64,000 nt of DNA from Merluccius polli. Lineage: Eukaryota; Chordata; Actinopteri; Gadiformes; Merlucciidae. Positions 38,261-49,491 of the stretch are shown in pieces. A model generated the notes under the pieces. It made no database searches, was not told the DNA's origin, and worked only from the letters and a program-made list of their open reading frames with translations. How positions within the stretch are numbered: position 1 is the stretch's first letter; every line of letters starts with the position of its first letter. The position numbers and the translations under genes are program-made. The stretch covers positions 33,180 through 97,179 of the forward strand of contig JAOPHQ010004332.1 of the NCBI GenBank assembly GCA_030340625.1, written 5' to 3'.

Positions 38261-38823
38261 TGGACGCCCATGATATTGTATTGATACCAAATTACCTGTA
38301 TCCTGATATTTGTCAGGGTTGTATTACAAGGCTTTTAATGGAAGATAATATGATATCAAATTATGTTTTTAAAATTGGAAAGAAAGCTTGAAAGTCTGCA
38401 AGGCCTTGAATTTAATGTAGTTATGGATTCATGGCTTCTAAGTATAGTTGACTGTGACAGTTTGTAACAGACTAGATTATTCTGGGAGATTATTCAGATT
38501 TTCACTATGGTCAAATGTAAAAAAAAAAGTATCAACTCAGAATACTTAAGTATACCAGACAATTGAGAATCACTATATAGTCTAATAGTTGCCCCAGTAT
38601 GGTGACAATCAGGATCTTTATGGTGATTCCCACCCTTTCTGTGGTTTTTGTTTTACTACTGTTACATTAAGGTGTAATGGTTTTTATTTACAAAATGCGT
38701 TCATTTTTCTTTACAGCTTGCCAGTATCACAGCACATTGGACTTTTTTCCAGTACAATATGTGTCCAAGACACGTGAAAGAATGGTTAGTGGCTATACGG
38801 AGAACATTCCTGTGGGACTGTAG

Positions 38824-39182
38824 GTGCATGAATTGAACAACAACAGGACTGGACATATACCACACCAACAGAATAGTGCTGAAATTGTTGCTTTTTGTCA
38901 GAAAAGTCGAAAACAAAAAGTAGTTAAGACATTGACTCATTTGCTGTTAGAGCTCTGATATTAAACCAAACCTTTAACGTTTTGGCGATTATATGGTGAC
39001 TGGTTTTTAGAGGCTGGGAGGAGGAATGAAATGAAATATTTAATTATGAAATAAAAGTATGATTTTGTTTTTGTCTTTTACCCTCTTCACAAGGGCTGTA
39101 AAGAAGTACTGGTCCATTGGCTCCCATGCCCCTCATGGTAACTTGAGCTTTCTTGTTTAACTGACTTATGAGTTGTCCTTAA
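38824..39182. other. Interior stretch after the zinc-ribbon gene
   Basis: Probable 3' UTR and downstream DNA of the plus-strand gene; AATAAA-like signals occur (for example AAATAAAAG near 39050). No further feature. Confidence 0.4.
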
Positions 39183-39323
39183 AGGGACAGTTCACCCTAA
39201 TTAAGAAGCCTGTCTGATTTACCATGAATTGGGAGTTATTTAAGTTTATGTAATAAGCACCGGGACCAGTGTTAAATTTCCTTTTGGGAAATCAGACGGG
39301 CCACTTAATTAGGATGAACTGAG
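39183..39323. mobile_element. Small MITE, about 140 bp
   Basis: The ends are imperfect inverted copies of about 38 bp sharing AGTTCA-CCTAATTAAG and GTCTGATTT. No target duplication could be defined. Confidence 0.65.
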
Positions 39324-39497
39324 GCATCTCCATATTGGGGCTTCTGTTTTTGCCTACAGAGAGATTTAGCTTTGTCACAACTACAACCTACATCTACTGT
39401 TGTTTTAGTGGGGTTTTGCTAAGCTATGACTGAGCCATAATTGACATGCTAAATTTTGATTTGCTTGAGGGTACAGTCATCACAATTTCCTATTCAG

Positions 39498-39861
39498 TAG
39501 GAATGGGACGATTTGCTTATCTCACGATACGATTAGATACGCAATGTGAGGTTCACGATTCAATACAAACATGATACAATGTAATAAATAAAACTTCAAT
39601 GACAATAAAGTCTAACTGTGCAGAATAATGTTTATTTCTGAGACACAAATCTTTGTAATGTAAACAACAATTTATGATGTCATTACAAAGTGACAATAAT
39701 ATAATTTTGATGGAGAGCTTGTGAAACTGTGATGGTCAAGAGTCTCAATTGTGATTACTACAGCAGAATAAAATGGAGCTGATATCACCATTCATTTTTC
39801 TGACCCACGATAACGTAATTTTGTATTGCAATATATTGAATTTCAATATATCGTCCCAACC
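39498..39861. mobile_element. hAT MITE, 364 bp
   Basis: Flanked by the 8-bp repeat CTATTCAG (39490-39497 and 39862-39869). The ends share TGGGACGAT in inverted orientation. No coding capacity. Confidence 0.8.
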
Positions 39862-39869
39862 CTATTCAG

Positions 39870-40798
39870 CTTTCTGCTCTCTCCACCCCATTCTGTCAGG
39901 GAAATGTAGAAGCTTAACAGGGTTTAGAAACCATGTCAGAGGCTATCCTTATATTTAACATATTTTAGAAATTGAAAACATAATTTCTCTGTTTTATTTT
40001 GCCATTTGTTTCAGCCAAAAGGCCTGGACCCCATCTTGGGACCTGCAGGAGAACGTAAAAATGACTGTCATAAAGGAAGGTTCATCTGCTAAAAATACTG
40101 TTGTCACTTGTTCCTTTTATTTATTGTTTTTGTTTCTTCGCACCATCAAGGTTGTGCCCTTTTAAACTGGGCCATGTGGGGAACAATAAAGTTCTATTGT
40201 ATTGAATTGAGTACACATGTTGTAAATAAAAAGTATTTGTTTATAAATCTCTGTTTCATCATTTGCTCAGTAGGGCTGGGTGCTGGCAAGGACCTCACCA
40301 TACTATTCAATACAGTGGGTCACACCTATGATTTGATGTCGATATGATTAGATGCTTCACATAACTTATTTTTCACACAGTCCTACTTTTCAGATTGTTA
40401 GAATTTCCTTGTTGGATTGTCACTGGTAGGTATTTGGCAAAATCGATATTGAAAAGATGGTTTATGTCAAAGCAGTAATGAAATGTATGAAAACTTTGGC
40501 ATCCAGTTGAAGACTAAAATTGTAATGGTAAGCCTACGGTCATGGTAAAGAAAAAGGAAAGATTTATTTTGGGATAATGTTGAAGTGATGTGTTGAGGCT
40601 GTGATATAGTTGGAGGATGCATACACCACCTTATTCATTGCACCACAGATTCACTGTAGGGCAACATATTGCACTTAAGCTTTCAATATTTTCAGCGAGG
40701 TGCTTTTACTGCCCAGAAAAGAGTATAATCCATCATCCAAAAGGCAAATCGTGTAGGACGGCAGGTACAGTACCACATCAGAAGTCCCTGTGTTACTA

Positions 40799-40882
<84 letters not shown>

Positions 40883-41838
40883 CATCAGATGCATTCCATT
40901 CAGGCAGAAGTAAGTCAGCCTGCCAATGTGTAGGCTATTTTCTTTAGGCAAAGGAGATCATTTCCATTGGATGGAATCATAGACTATAAACGAAGGATGG
41001 AATAGATAAAAATGGCGTGATGTTTCAAATGGACCACGCCTACAAAGTGCGGTAGTGGAGGTTTCGCGCTTGTACTTTGTAGGCGTGGCCTTTTTGCCGC
41101 GTCATCGCCATTGTTCTCTATGGAAATAACATTCGGAGACACCTGTCATAGCTGGACAATGATAAAACGTCCTGCTTTGATATAGGTCTATATCACGTAC
41201 ACCAGTGGGTTACCAACTAGCAAGGATAAATACGAGCAGTATTTATTATTTAGTGAAAACTGAGTAGTAGCCTATGGTTGGAGATTAATTTCGAGGGCAA
41301 AAATAAAAAAAAAACATTGGCTTGATTTCACCTGCTAGATAAATAAATAAATTTGGCTCATAACCAATACAACAAGTTATTTCAGTGGCATCTCAATAAA
41401 CTGCCTGAAAGATAGCACTTTATAACAACTGTATTGCTACCTCTACTTTACAGTAAGCATCATTTAATTAGAAGACGGGCAGAAACATAACTCTTTCTGC
41501 CCGTGGAACACAGCTGATGAAATTGCTGCAAAATAGCACCAACAAAAGCATATTTTTGTAATTTCTTTGATTATATCTTCTTATAACATCAACCTTTTGG
41601 TACAGATTGTATTGCGTCTTTGTTATATTGAGCAGTTTGCCTTTTCACAACCTACCACCCAGAAAAAACTACAGTTTGCACTGTTTGGCACTTCCTTTGA
41701 GCACTTCACAATAAAAGCCCTGTTGCGTGGGTTTTGTAGTTTTGTTGTTGTTTCTCCCATAGTGTACGTTGTAAACATGGAATTGACATTGTTACTGGGG
41801 TATTTGAGGGTGAAAAAACAAACAAATCTGTTGTCATT
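39870..41838. other. Interior stretch with LINE-tail-like DNA, a TA run and a small hairpin
   Basis: 40130-40215 resembles the 3' end of a fish LINE (AACAATAAAGTTCTATTGTATTG). 40802-40880 is a (TA)n run. 41011-41115 forms a hairpin: CCACGCCTACAAAGT and ACTTTGTAGGCGTGG flanked by AATGGCG and CGCCATT. No coding sequence is supported. Confidence 0.55.
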
Positions 41839-42345
41839 AGGGATGTCCGATATTGGCTTTTTTACCGATAACCGATAACCGATATTGTTCAACTCTTAAT
41901 TTCCGATACCGACATCAACCGATACCGATATATGCGGCCGTGTTTTACACCAAAACTAATTTCAGGTAACATCATACAATATTTAGAGTTTATAGAAAAT
42001 ATGACAACTAGCTACAACTAGCGTCCCACTACACGGCCGCACATGCCCAGGCTTGTTATTGAGACGGCGCGGCGCGTTTGATGATGTCATCAAACCACGT
42101 CCTCACTTGAAACATAACGGATGTCTGAAATTATTTCAAACAAAGTGTTTATTTATTTCACACTGTCTTTGTACTAACAGAAAATGGTCGCTTGCATTCG
42201 ACTCAGGACAATTAGAGCTTTCCAACAAGGTATAACATGCCATAGGCCACTTTAGTCATTTTGAGCTTTTTTAAAAACCGATACCGATATTTTCCGATAT
42301 TGATTTTTTTATGCCAATATCGGCCGATAATATCGGTGCACAATT
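41839..42345. mobile_element. hAT-like MITE with CCGATA-rich ends
   Basis: Left end reads TAGGGATGTCCGATATTGG and the right end is rich in the inverted CCAATATCGG motif, a common fish hAT MITE pattern. The extreme right terminus is altered and no 8-bp duplication was identified. Confidence 0.6.
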
Positions 42346-42356
42346 GTTGCGCGATC

Positions 42357-42752
42357 TAGGGGCGTGACGATTTGTCACGCCCCTAGACTTCTGACATTGA
42401 CGCAAAAGGTACCCTCCCGCGTCTGTGTGAAACGATCTGGGTTCTCATAAACCCGTTCGCGGTGGTAAGAGACGAGCAGAGTCTACAGCGTCCATTCACT
42501 CCAATAATAACCCGGTCACGGTGATAGATTACGCTAACCCTAACCATAACCCTAACCCTTTTTGGAGTGAATTGTTTCACAGTAGACTGCGGACGCTGTA
42601 GACTCTGCTCTGCGAGCGGACGCTGTAGACTCTGCTCGTCTCTTACCAACGCGAACGGGTTTATGAGAACCCCCAGATCGTTTCACACAGACGCGGGAGG
42701 GTACCTTTTGCGTCAGTATCAGACGTCTATGGGCGTGACAAATCGTCGGTAT
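42357..42752. repeat. Snap-back repeat with telomere-like motif at its centre
   Basis: Arms about 42366-42495 and 42612-42749 are inverted copies; nested inside, ATTCACTCCA and TGGAGTGAAT also pair. AGAGTCTACAGCGTCC is duplicated in tandem in the right arm. The centre contains CTAACCCTAACCATAACCCTAACC. GC-rich compared with its surroundings. Confidence 0.8.
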
Positions 42753-43284
42753 ATTACGAGTTGGGATGAGAACGTGTTGGGGGGGGGGGGGGTCGCCGGG
42801 CAGAGGATGCAGCCGTTCCACAGCGCAGCCGTTCCGCGGCGCTTACCTTCCTTGGTGGAAAAACGGTATAGACCCAGCTCCCAACCCAACTTTGAGAATA
42901 GATTAACGGCGATAATTTTTTTAGCGTGCGCTAAGAGTCTCGCGTTATCGCAGCGCGTTAACGCCAATAACGGCCCACCACTAATTTCAACCCAACTCAG
43001 TGCCACGTGCCATCAGTAACCCCACTCCCATTAAAGTACAGCTCAATAGCTTTCTAGAGAATTTGACCCCAGGGGTCCGTTTCACAAAGCAGGTTCAACA
43101 AATTCTGAGTCTAATCCTAAACGCTAAGTTGATCTACACTGAGATAGAAAACTCTGAGTTTTCGGTTCCAGAACAGCGGATTGAGTTAATTTAATCAACT
43201 CAGAGTAGTTTCACCTAGGGTTAAGCGCGTGCACCACAACTATAAAAAGCCAGCATCAATGGAGCCCTGATTCGACGAGTCACC

Positions 43285-43900
43285 ATGGCAACGGGGAAGA
43301 GGAGGTCTACGTTTTTCACCAACCACGAATTGGAAATCCTAATGTGCTCATATGGCGAGTTTCAACACGTTTTTAGAAAGAAGTGCAACACTGCTGCATA
43401 AGTTTAAATGTAGTCCTTTGCAATCACAATAATATTACAGGGGAAAACTGCTTGAATGGTAGCCTATTCATTTATTTCATTTAGGTGCAATCCCGCGGGG
43501 GAGAAGCACACTTGGCAGCAGCTTAAGATGACATATAAAAACATTGTTCAAACAGATAAGACCTCGGCATGATCATTTTGTTTTACACTGTAAAGTAAAT
43601 ATTAAGTGGCTATTTGACTGTGCAGTTGTTTTATCCCCAACATAATGCTGTTTTTACACACATAAATGTCTTCTCATCTACAGTATATCATGTTCTGTTA
43701 AATAATTAAGCCTATTTAAACTAACACAGACTACTCAGCCAACAGAAAGAAGGCAGATGCCCGTAAAACGGGTGGTGGCCCAGCACTGCCACCTCTAACG
43801 GAGGCAGAGGAGCCCTAGCCACAATATTGGAAGGCCAGTGGCTGAGGGAATCCCTGGAGGGAGCTCATCCTCTGAGTCCACCCCCCAAGACCTCCTTGAT
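43285..43900 (+). pseudogene. Harbinger Myb-like DNA-binding protein, remnants
   Basis: ATG 43285 starts a Myb/SANT-like N-terminus (MATGKRRSTFFTNHELEIL) that ends in a TAA after about 38 codons. A second block at 43484-43555 continues the domain (CNPAGEKHTWQQLK), and a third after an AG at 43737 carries ANRKKADARKTGGGPALPPL and ends at a TAG. The pieces follow the order of fish Harbinger Myb proteins with exon-like gaps. This protein normally works with the transposase in binding the element ends. Broken. Confidence 0.7.
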
Positions 43901-44095
43901 GGCTCTGACAGGTTTATGTCCAGGGAAAACGACAAACATGGGTAAAAGCCGTTTCATGGCGAGGCACACTTTTCTGACTGCCCTGCATACAGTTGCCTTG
44001 CTCAAGTGCTCTGCATCTCCGACATTGTACAAAAAACTTCCATTTGCAAAGAAACACAGTGCAACACACAATATACTACTGGGATGTGAGAGCAT
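43865..44095 (-). pseudogene. Harbinger transposase fragment (HARBI1-like N-terminal part)
   Basis: About 75 codons on the minus strand match the region ahead of the nuclease domain in HARBI1-type transposases (FFANGSFLYNVGDAEHLSKA, TVCRAVRKVCLAMK, FPGHKP). The DDE catalytic part is missing, so the copy is an internal-deletion derivative. Confidence 0.75.
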
Positions 44096-44316
44096 GACTA
44101 TGGTTGGTAATGTTGCAAATGTAAGGACGGATTAGGTTGTGTATGTAAATGATTGACTGTGACGGGAAACGGTACCGCTCAAAAATATAATTGTCTGGAA
44201 ATGATAATTGTCTGGAAAGGCTACATCTATGCGCGGTCTGATAACCCTCTCCCGACAAATATTTAATTATCTGCGCAGTAATGCTGCACCTTCATCCACG
44301 GGATCGTTGTCAAAAG

Positions 44317-44615
44317 CAGTGCTCGAAGTGGGACGGTACTCACCGGTACATTTTACCCTTTAGCGTACCGGCACTTTTTCTTGCGTACCGGCACTTGTCA
44401 CTGGCTGCCGGTACTCTACTTTGCCCTAACCAGGGGCGGATCTACCGGGGTGGCGCCCCCCGTCGGTCGTAGGTCCGGGGTGGGTTACGATCGCGCGCCC
44501 CCCCCCCCCCCCCCCCCGTCGGTCGTAGGTCCGGGTGGGTTAGATCGCGCGCACCCCGTCGCTTATATGTGAATAAGGGAGTACCGGCACTTATTTTTTT
44601 CCACTTCGAGCACTG
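44317..44615. mobile_element. hAT MITE, 299 bp, nested in the Harbinger element
   Basis: Perfect 15-bp inverted ends CAGTGCTCGAAGTGG and a perfect 8-bp target duplication GTCAAAAG (44309-44316, 44616-44623). The interior holds repeated GTACCGGCACTT motifs and a poly-C run (44500-44517). Confidence 0.93.
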
Positions 44616-45043
44616 GTCAAAAGGACATGCCATGTTCGTGAAAAAAGTCGCCTCCTACTGTACCATGGACTTCTGAAATAGCCTACTGACTCGGATTTTT
44701 TAAAATGACTTTTGACAGACTGCTACGCCAAAACTCGCCTGCTGACTGAATGAATGAAAGAGGAAATCAAATGGCGTGTGTGGCTGAAAGAGGGCGGAGA
44801 CAGAGAGAAACTCGAGGTCCATTGAGAAAAACCTGGTCCCGACCAGGTTAGGTTCATAGAGTCTGTTACTACGGTAACTGACCGAGAGCTTAAGTTACCT
44901 CTCTCTGTGAAACAGGCTAGAGTTACACCTCTTTCTCTGGTTTGAGTTACCTCCCTTTGTGAAACGGAAAACTCAGAGTTTCCCTCATTTCAGGGTTAAT
45001 AAACTCAGGGTTTTCACTAAACCTGCTTTGTGAAACGGACCCC

Positions 45044-46238
45044 AGGTCTCTAGCCCCTGGTGTTGCTGCATAATAAGCCTTCAAAGGTGGCCCGGGGTCA
45101 GGGTTCAAAGGGCAATATTGCAGTGCAGGAACCACCCAAGTTCTTCATATTGATATATGTTACTCTCCAGGTCAAGGCCTTTAAAGCCTAAAAATGTATT
45201 TAATTTTGTCCTACGACAAAGTGTCATTTTCACCTCAGTCTGGCTCCAGCCTCTTTCAGGCGTAGTTTTTGAGACCCTTTAAGACTCCAGCCTGGATAAA
45301 ATCAAGTACTTTGATTTTCTGCTTATTTGGTGGAAGAAATCCTTCAAGGTATTGATGTTCTTCCTAATCGCAGTCATACTTTTGGATTTGGGCTAGTGTA
45401 GACCTTATTTTACCTACCAAATACATCTGGATTGTTGTCATAGGAGGGTTAGGGTTAGTTAACATTGCTGCTTTTGAAGCCCCTTTTAGCCCCTCCCCCA
45501 AACCTCCTGAATGATATACATGGTCAGGATTATATAATGTTGTAGCCTCAATATCCCTCTGTTTACAGATGAAGTTTCCTACATATATCTCTGAAGATGG
45601 CACTGTTATGAACTTTTGGGTGACAGTCTCCACAGCTGATTTGTGGCTTATCCTTACCATGGGATGAGTTGATAATCAGATGGATATGGTCATGACATTT
45701 ATTATGCATGGACTCAGATCAGTGAGCTTATTAAAATAATATTCCAACTTAGGTTGTTGCTAAAAGGTATATTGTGTAACTCAGTGGTTTTCAACCTTTT
45801 TGGTGTCAAGGACCCCCAAAAATTGATACACATCAGGCTGCGGACCCATATTTGATAAGATGTGGTCTCAGGGATCCCCATCTGATAAGATTAAGTTATT
45901 CCATAACTGTCTGTAGGTTGGCAGATTAACAGTGAAGTGTGGGAAACCTATGAACAGAATAGTCATTCTTATACAGTATTCCTGTTGAGTCCCCTTCCCC
46001 TTCACCTGCTCTTTCCCCACCTGTAGGCCTCAGCCCCTGATTAGGCTCCTTGCTTATTAGTTGGGATGAATGCTCATTTTTGTGATAAAATATATTTTAC
46101 TAAATAAAGTATTTTTGTAAACTGGGAACCACGTGTCTTGCCTGTCGAGTGGAATGAACCTGTGATTTTGATCAATGTAAAATAATGTATAATAATAATT
46201 CCTTGGGTGCAATTCCCAAGGTGGCGTTGTCAAGCAAC
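45044..46238. other. Interior stretch with a decayed hAT-like repeat
   Basis: 45783-46135 starts CAGTGGTTTTCAACCTTTTTGG and ends near AACTGGGAACCACG, like a decayed Charlie-type hAT. A 98-codon minus-strand frame (45660-45364) has no recognised domain. The catalytic part of the KDZ gene would be expected here and is not seen. Confidence 0.5.
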
Positions 46239-47708
46239 CTAAGATTCACATTGAGAGCCTCCATGCCGCCACACACTCTTGACAGCCCCCCGGACCTCCT
46301 CAACAAAATTGGACACCTCAGAGTCTTGGGCTAAAAACACTCCATCAAAGAACCCCGGCTCTTCACTCCTACAAGAACATGTATTATGGATAACCACTGT
46401 AGTAAGAAGTTTTACATAATAATAATTGTATTTATATAGCACTTTTCAAAACAAAGTTACAAAGTCTAACATACAGATATTATATTCGACAGCTGCAGTA
46501 TCAACAGCTTAATTTCAAATAACAAAATGAGAACTATATTAGGATAATGTTAATAGGAAGGACATATATTAACATTGGCATTGGCTGTTTTTAATGTGCA
46601 CTCAAAACTCACTGGTTTATTTTCTGGAACCTGTAGAGTTTTCTGTTGCCATCCACTGAAACAGCCACCATTTCAGGGCTACAGGCTAGACAGACAAATG
46701 GCTCCTTTCCCAGAAGTTGGTTCTCTTCAGAGTTGCAGTACATGTATTGCAGAAAGCTCCTCTGAAAAGCATCTGCATTCACTTTGCCAGTCTGAAATAA
46801 ACAAATTATAGTACAGCTTTCAATGACAATAAATTACATGATCACCTATTTATGTTTTGTGAATGCAACTTTTCAAATCCAAGAAGGATGCAAATGACAA
46901 TTCTGTCTGGTATGGTCTTCAGTCCATAACCTGAAATATGTAAGACCTATTACAGCCACTTGTGGACCCTGAATTTCATATGTGGGTATATTTGAATCTA
47001 CGCCCTGCTTAGACACACTCAATCACCATTTTGGCCATACTGTCCAGCCTTACTGCTACTTCTAATAATAATAAATGCATTTGTCTTTCAGCTTCACATT
47101 TTTACTCACTCTTCCAAACTGCTTTGTTCTCTGGTCCAACATTGATGTGAAGGCTTGTCTGGACATTCCTGGAGCTGCTGTCTTCATAGCCTCAAAGGAA
47201 TGGAACAGATCTTGGTGGAACAGTGTCTGTGCTTGCACGGTAGCAGGCCAGTAACCACTCCTTACAAAGTCACTGACTTCTGGAGACCATTGCTTATTGC
47301 AATGTTTGCATGTTAGCACCGGAACGTGAAGATCATAACGGCCTGAGAGTACATGAAAGACAAATAAATATCAAGGGACTAAAGTAATGTTAGATAAACA
47401 ATATTTATTTTTTGCCTACTGTGCAGAGTGTGGTGTTTATGTACCAAGTGATCACACTCTGCACAAAACCACTCTGAGGGCATACATTCCCCACAACGGG
47501 TGACAGCTTCTCTCACGTGACAGTGATTACATGTCATCTGGACAATGTTCTCAGCTGACAAGTTGTCAAGGTTCTGTGGCCTCGCCTGTTGCCAACATTG
47601 TTGGACCTCTTTCTGTCTTTGACTCCAACTGGACAATGGTGGCTGCTGATCAAAATCTTGCCCATCAATGCTCTCTGAGTCCCGTAGAAGGTCCTCAAGC
47701 CTCTGCAT
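46239..47708 (-). pseudogene. KDZ-type transposase, N-terminal exons
   Basis: Four minus-strand exons: up to 47708-47420, 47342-47110, 46791-46631, 46368-46239. Donors (GTAGGC, GTGAGT, GTTCCA) and acceptors (CTCAG, TTCAG, TGTAG) keep phase 1, 0, 2. The first exon, with an ATG at 47708, has a Cys cluster (CNHCHVREAVTRC, CGEC, CAEC and a His) of the kind that precedes KDZ transposases. Exon 2 has LTCKHCNKQW and SGYWPATVQAQTLF; exon 3 CLACSPEMVAVSVDGN; exon 4 GFFDGVFLAQD. A TAG closes exon 4 after about 270 codons, well short of a full transposase, and no downstream catalytic region was found. KDZ enzymes are predicted RNase H-fold DNA transposases; Zisupton in fish is one. An upstream exon (47830-47751) is possible but its phase does not fit. 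Confidence 0.72.
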
Positions 47709-47830
47709 ATTAAAATCTTCAAAGAAAGAAAGACAAAAATACAAACATACCATAACTCCAACATTGCAATGCCACTACCACTGGCTTCTTTTGTGGTATT
47801 TCCATTGCTTTTAAAACAGGGACAGTCCAT

Positions 47831-48120
47831 TAATAGCAGAGAAGGCAGAGGGCGGAAGGATAGTTGGAAATGTGGAATCAAACCTATGACCCTTAAGATT
47901 CAGTGTAGGTGCTGGCTGTCAGAACTTTTGCCCACTCAACCGTGAAGCTGAACAACCACCATGTGATTTTGCTGAGAAAGACTGATGCTAAGTTTTCCTA
48001 ATTCTGTCACGTGGACAGAGCTTGATGCACCAAATTGTGGTAACTTTAATATTTGAGGCATTTTTAAGGGACTGTGGAGAAAGCATTCTGGAAAGAACAT
48101 CATTAGCTGGCTAGTTACTG
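47831..48120. other. 5' flank of the KDZ gene
   Basis: About 290 bp lying upstream of the KDZ exons on the minus strand. No clear promoter motif or other feature. Confidence 0.4.
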
Positions 48121-49481
48121 GGGTCCGCCCTTTATTACGACAGCCCGTTATTACGACAACCCTCCATTACGACATCCCGTCATTACGACATGCCTCTATT
48201 TAGACATGCCCCTAATCCGATCTTTTTTGGTACCGCTATTACGACAATTTGGTACCGCTATTACGACAATTAGGCCTACTACAATTTGGTACCGCTATTA
48301 CGACAATTAGGCCTACTTTTCATAGAAAGTGCAATAGAATAATAATAATAGTTATTAATATGACAATTAGGCCTACTTTTCATAGAAAGTGCAATAGAAT
48401 AATATTAATAGTTATTAATATAGAATAAATGTAGGCCTACCTCTATCATCCTGCCCGCATCCGATCTTTTTTGGTACCGCTATTACGACAATTAGGCCTA
48501 CTTTTCATAGAAAGTGCAATAGAATAATAATAATAGTTATTAATATAGAATAAATGTAGGCCTACCTCTATCATCCCGCCCGCACCCGCAATGAGCTTCC
48601 ATTTGCATCGCGAGTGCAGACCTCTACTCCAAACAATGTTTTTCACAATAATTGATATCGGCACACATTTCAGTCAAAAACTAGGTGATTTTGAACCGGC
48701 CATGTGAATAAATGTTAGGCCTACACATTATGTAAAAGACAGGGAGCTCTCCTCATTTTTATTCAGCTCTCAGGGGGAAAAGGTTGAAACTCCATGCATC
48801 AAACAAACTCTGTGCGTGCAGGCCAGCAGTCTACTTAAAAATATATAAGAAGAAGCACGAATAAAGCTCTAGGACCTGAAATTTGGACTTGTTCGTTAGA
48901 AATCAATTTAATTAGAATTATGGACTGCCTTTGAATGAAGTTTAATCGGACTTTAAGTTGATTGAACAAAGTTTCAAGGTGTAGGCCTACCTTTTTTGCG
49001 CTGTGGAAGCCTAATTTAAGAACGGCAAAATAATATTTTTTGAAAAGGATACTCTGATTTTGTTATGAAGATTGTTGCTTTTGGATTTGATATGGATAGG
49101 CTAGTCCTATATATTACCAACTAGGGGCAGCCTCGAAGTTGGATGATTGGCTCTTTTTAGAAATTGTTTTCCCATGTATTTGTCACACCCATGCATAAGC
49201 TGCGTGTATGCTAAGTCCAGAACATATGGGTATAATCACATTAATTAATTAATTAATTAATTTAAAGTACAATGATAATGACAAATATTAATGGCCTCAT
49301 GTCGGAATGGCAGGACGTTTGAAAAAAAGTAAAGTGCCGCTACTCAGACAATGGGGAAAAAAAATTGTCGCAGTAGTGGGACGCTTGGAAAATAATATTA
49401 ATGCCGCCACTCCGACCACTAGACGTCAATGTCTAAGTAGCGGCATGTCGGAATAGCGGCATGTAACCCATAATCTTAGCC
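48121..49481. mobile_element. MITE-like element with TATTACGAC-type repeats
   Basis: Left end GGGGTCCGCCCTTTATTACGAC and the inverted right end GGGTTACATGCCGCTATTCCGAC are diverged inverted copies. Inside, a block of about 75 bp (TATTACGACAATTAGGCCTA followed by AT-rich DNA) is repeated four times between 48230 and 48570. It sits directly against the inner edge of the right TIR. Confidence 0.6.
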
Positions 49482-49491
49482 TCAGTAAAAA

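Larger units (their letters stand above)
33248..38823 (+). pseudogene. Six-exon zinc-ribbon / basic protein gene carried by the giant element
   Basis: Exons: 33248-33325, 33961-34095, 34189-34204, 36421-36745, 37125-37189, 38717-38823, all with GT donors and AG acceptors, and every junction keeps phase (0, 0, 1, 2, 1), ending at a TAG: 241 codons. The protein begins MPGGSTLRQCLHCLEKFNC and has C-x2-C-x10-C-x2-C across exons 1 and 2 (Cys 10, 13, 24, 27), then a basic region, a long Glu-rich acidic segment in exon 4, a Lys/Arg-rich likely nuclear signal in exon 5 (SAKKKRSKRRQKK) and a short tail. Exon 4 has two in-frame stops (TGA 36513, TAG 36690), both possible C-to-T changes. A hAT element sits in intron 3. 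I do not recognise the family; a DNA-binding accessory role is only a guess. Confidence 0.6.
43072..45043. mobile_element. PIF/Harbinger DNA transposon, decayed
   Basis: 24-bp inverted ends GGGGTCCGTTTCACAAAGCAGGTT (43072-43095; 45020-45043, reverse). The inside has the usual Harbinger pair in convergent orientation: a Myb-like protein on plus and a transposase fragment on minus. Longer subterminal similarity (CTCAGAGTT, GAGTTACCT motifs) is visible. A hAT MITE is inserted within. Target duplication not resolved. Confidence 0.85.

Noticed and set aside
45445..45465. Interstitial telomere repeat
   Set aside because: Only two GGTTAG units; too short to mean anything.
45364..45660. 98-codon frame as the missing KDZ catalytic exon
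   Set aside because: No KDZ motif is visible and the frame ends without a convincing splice site.
47751..47830. First coding exon of the KDZ gene
   Set aside because: It has an ATG and a GTATGT donor, but joining it to the next exon gives a stop or a phase mismatch.
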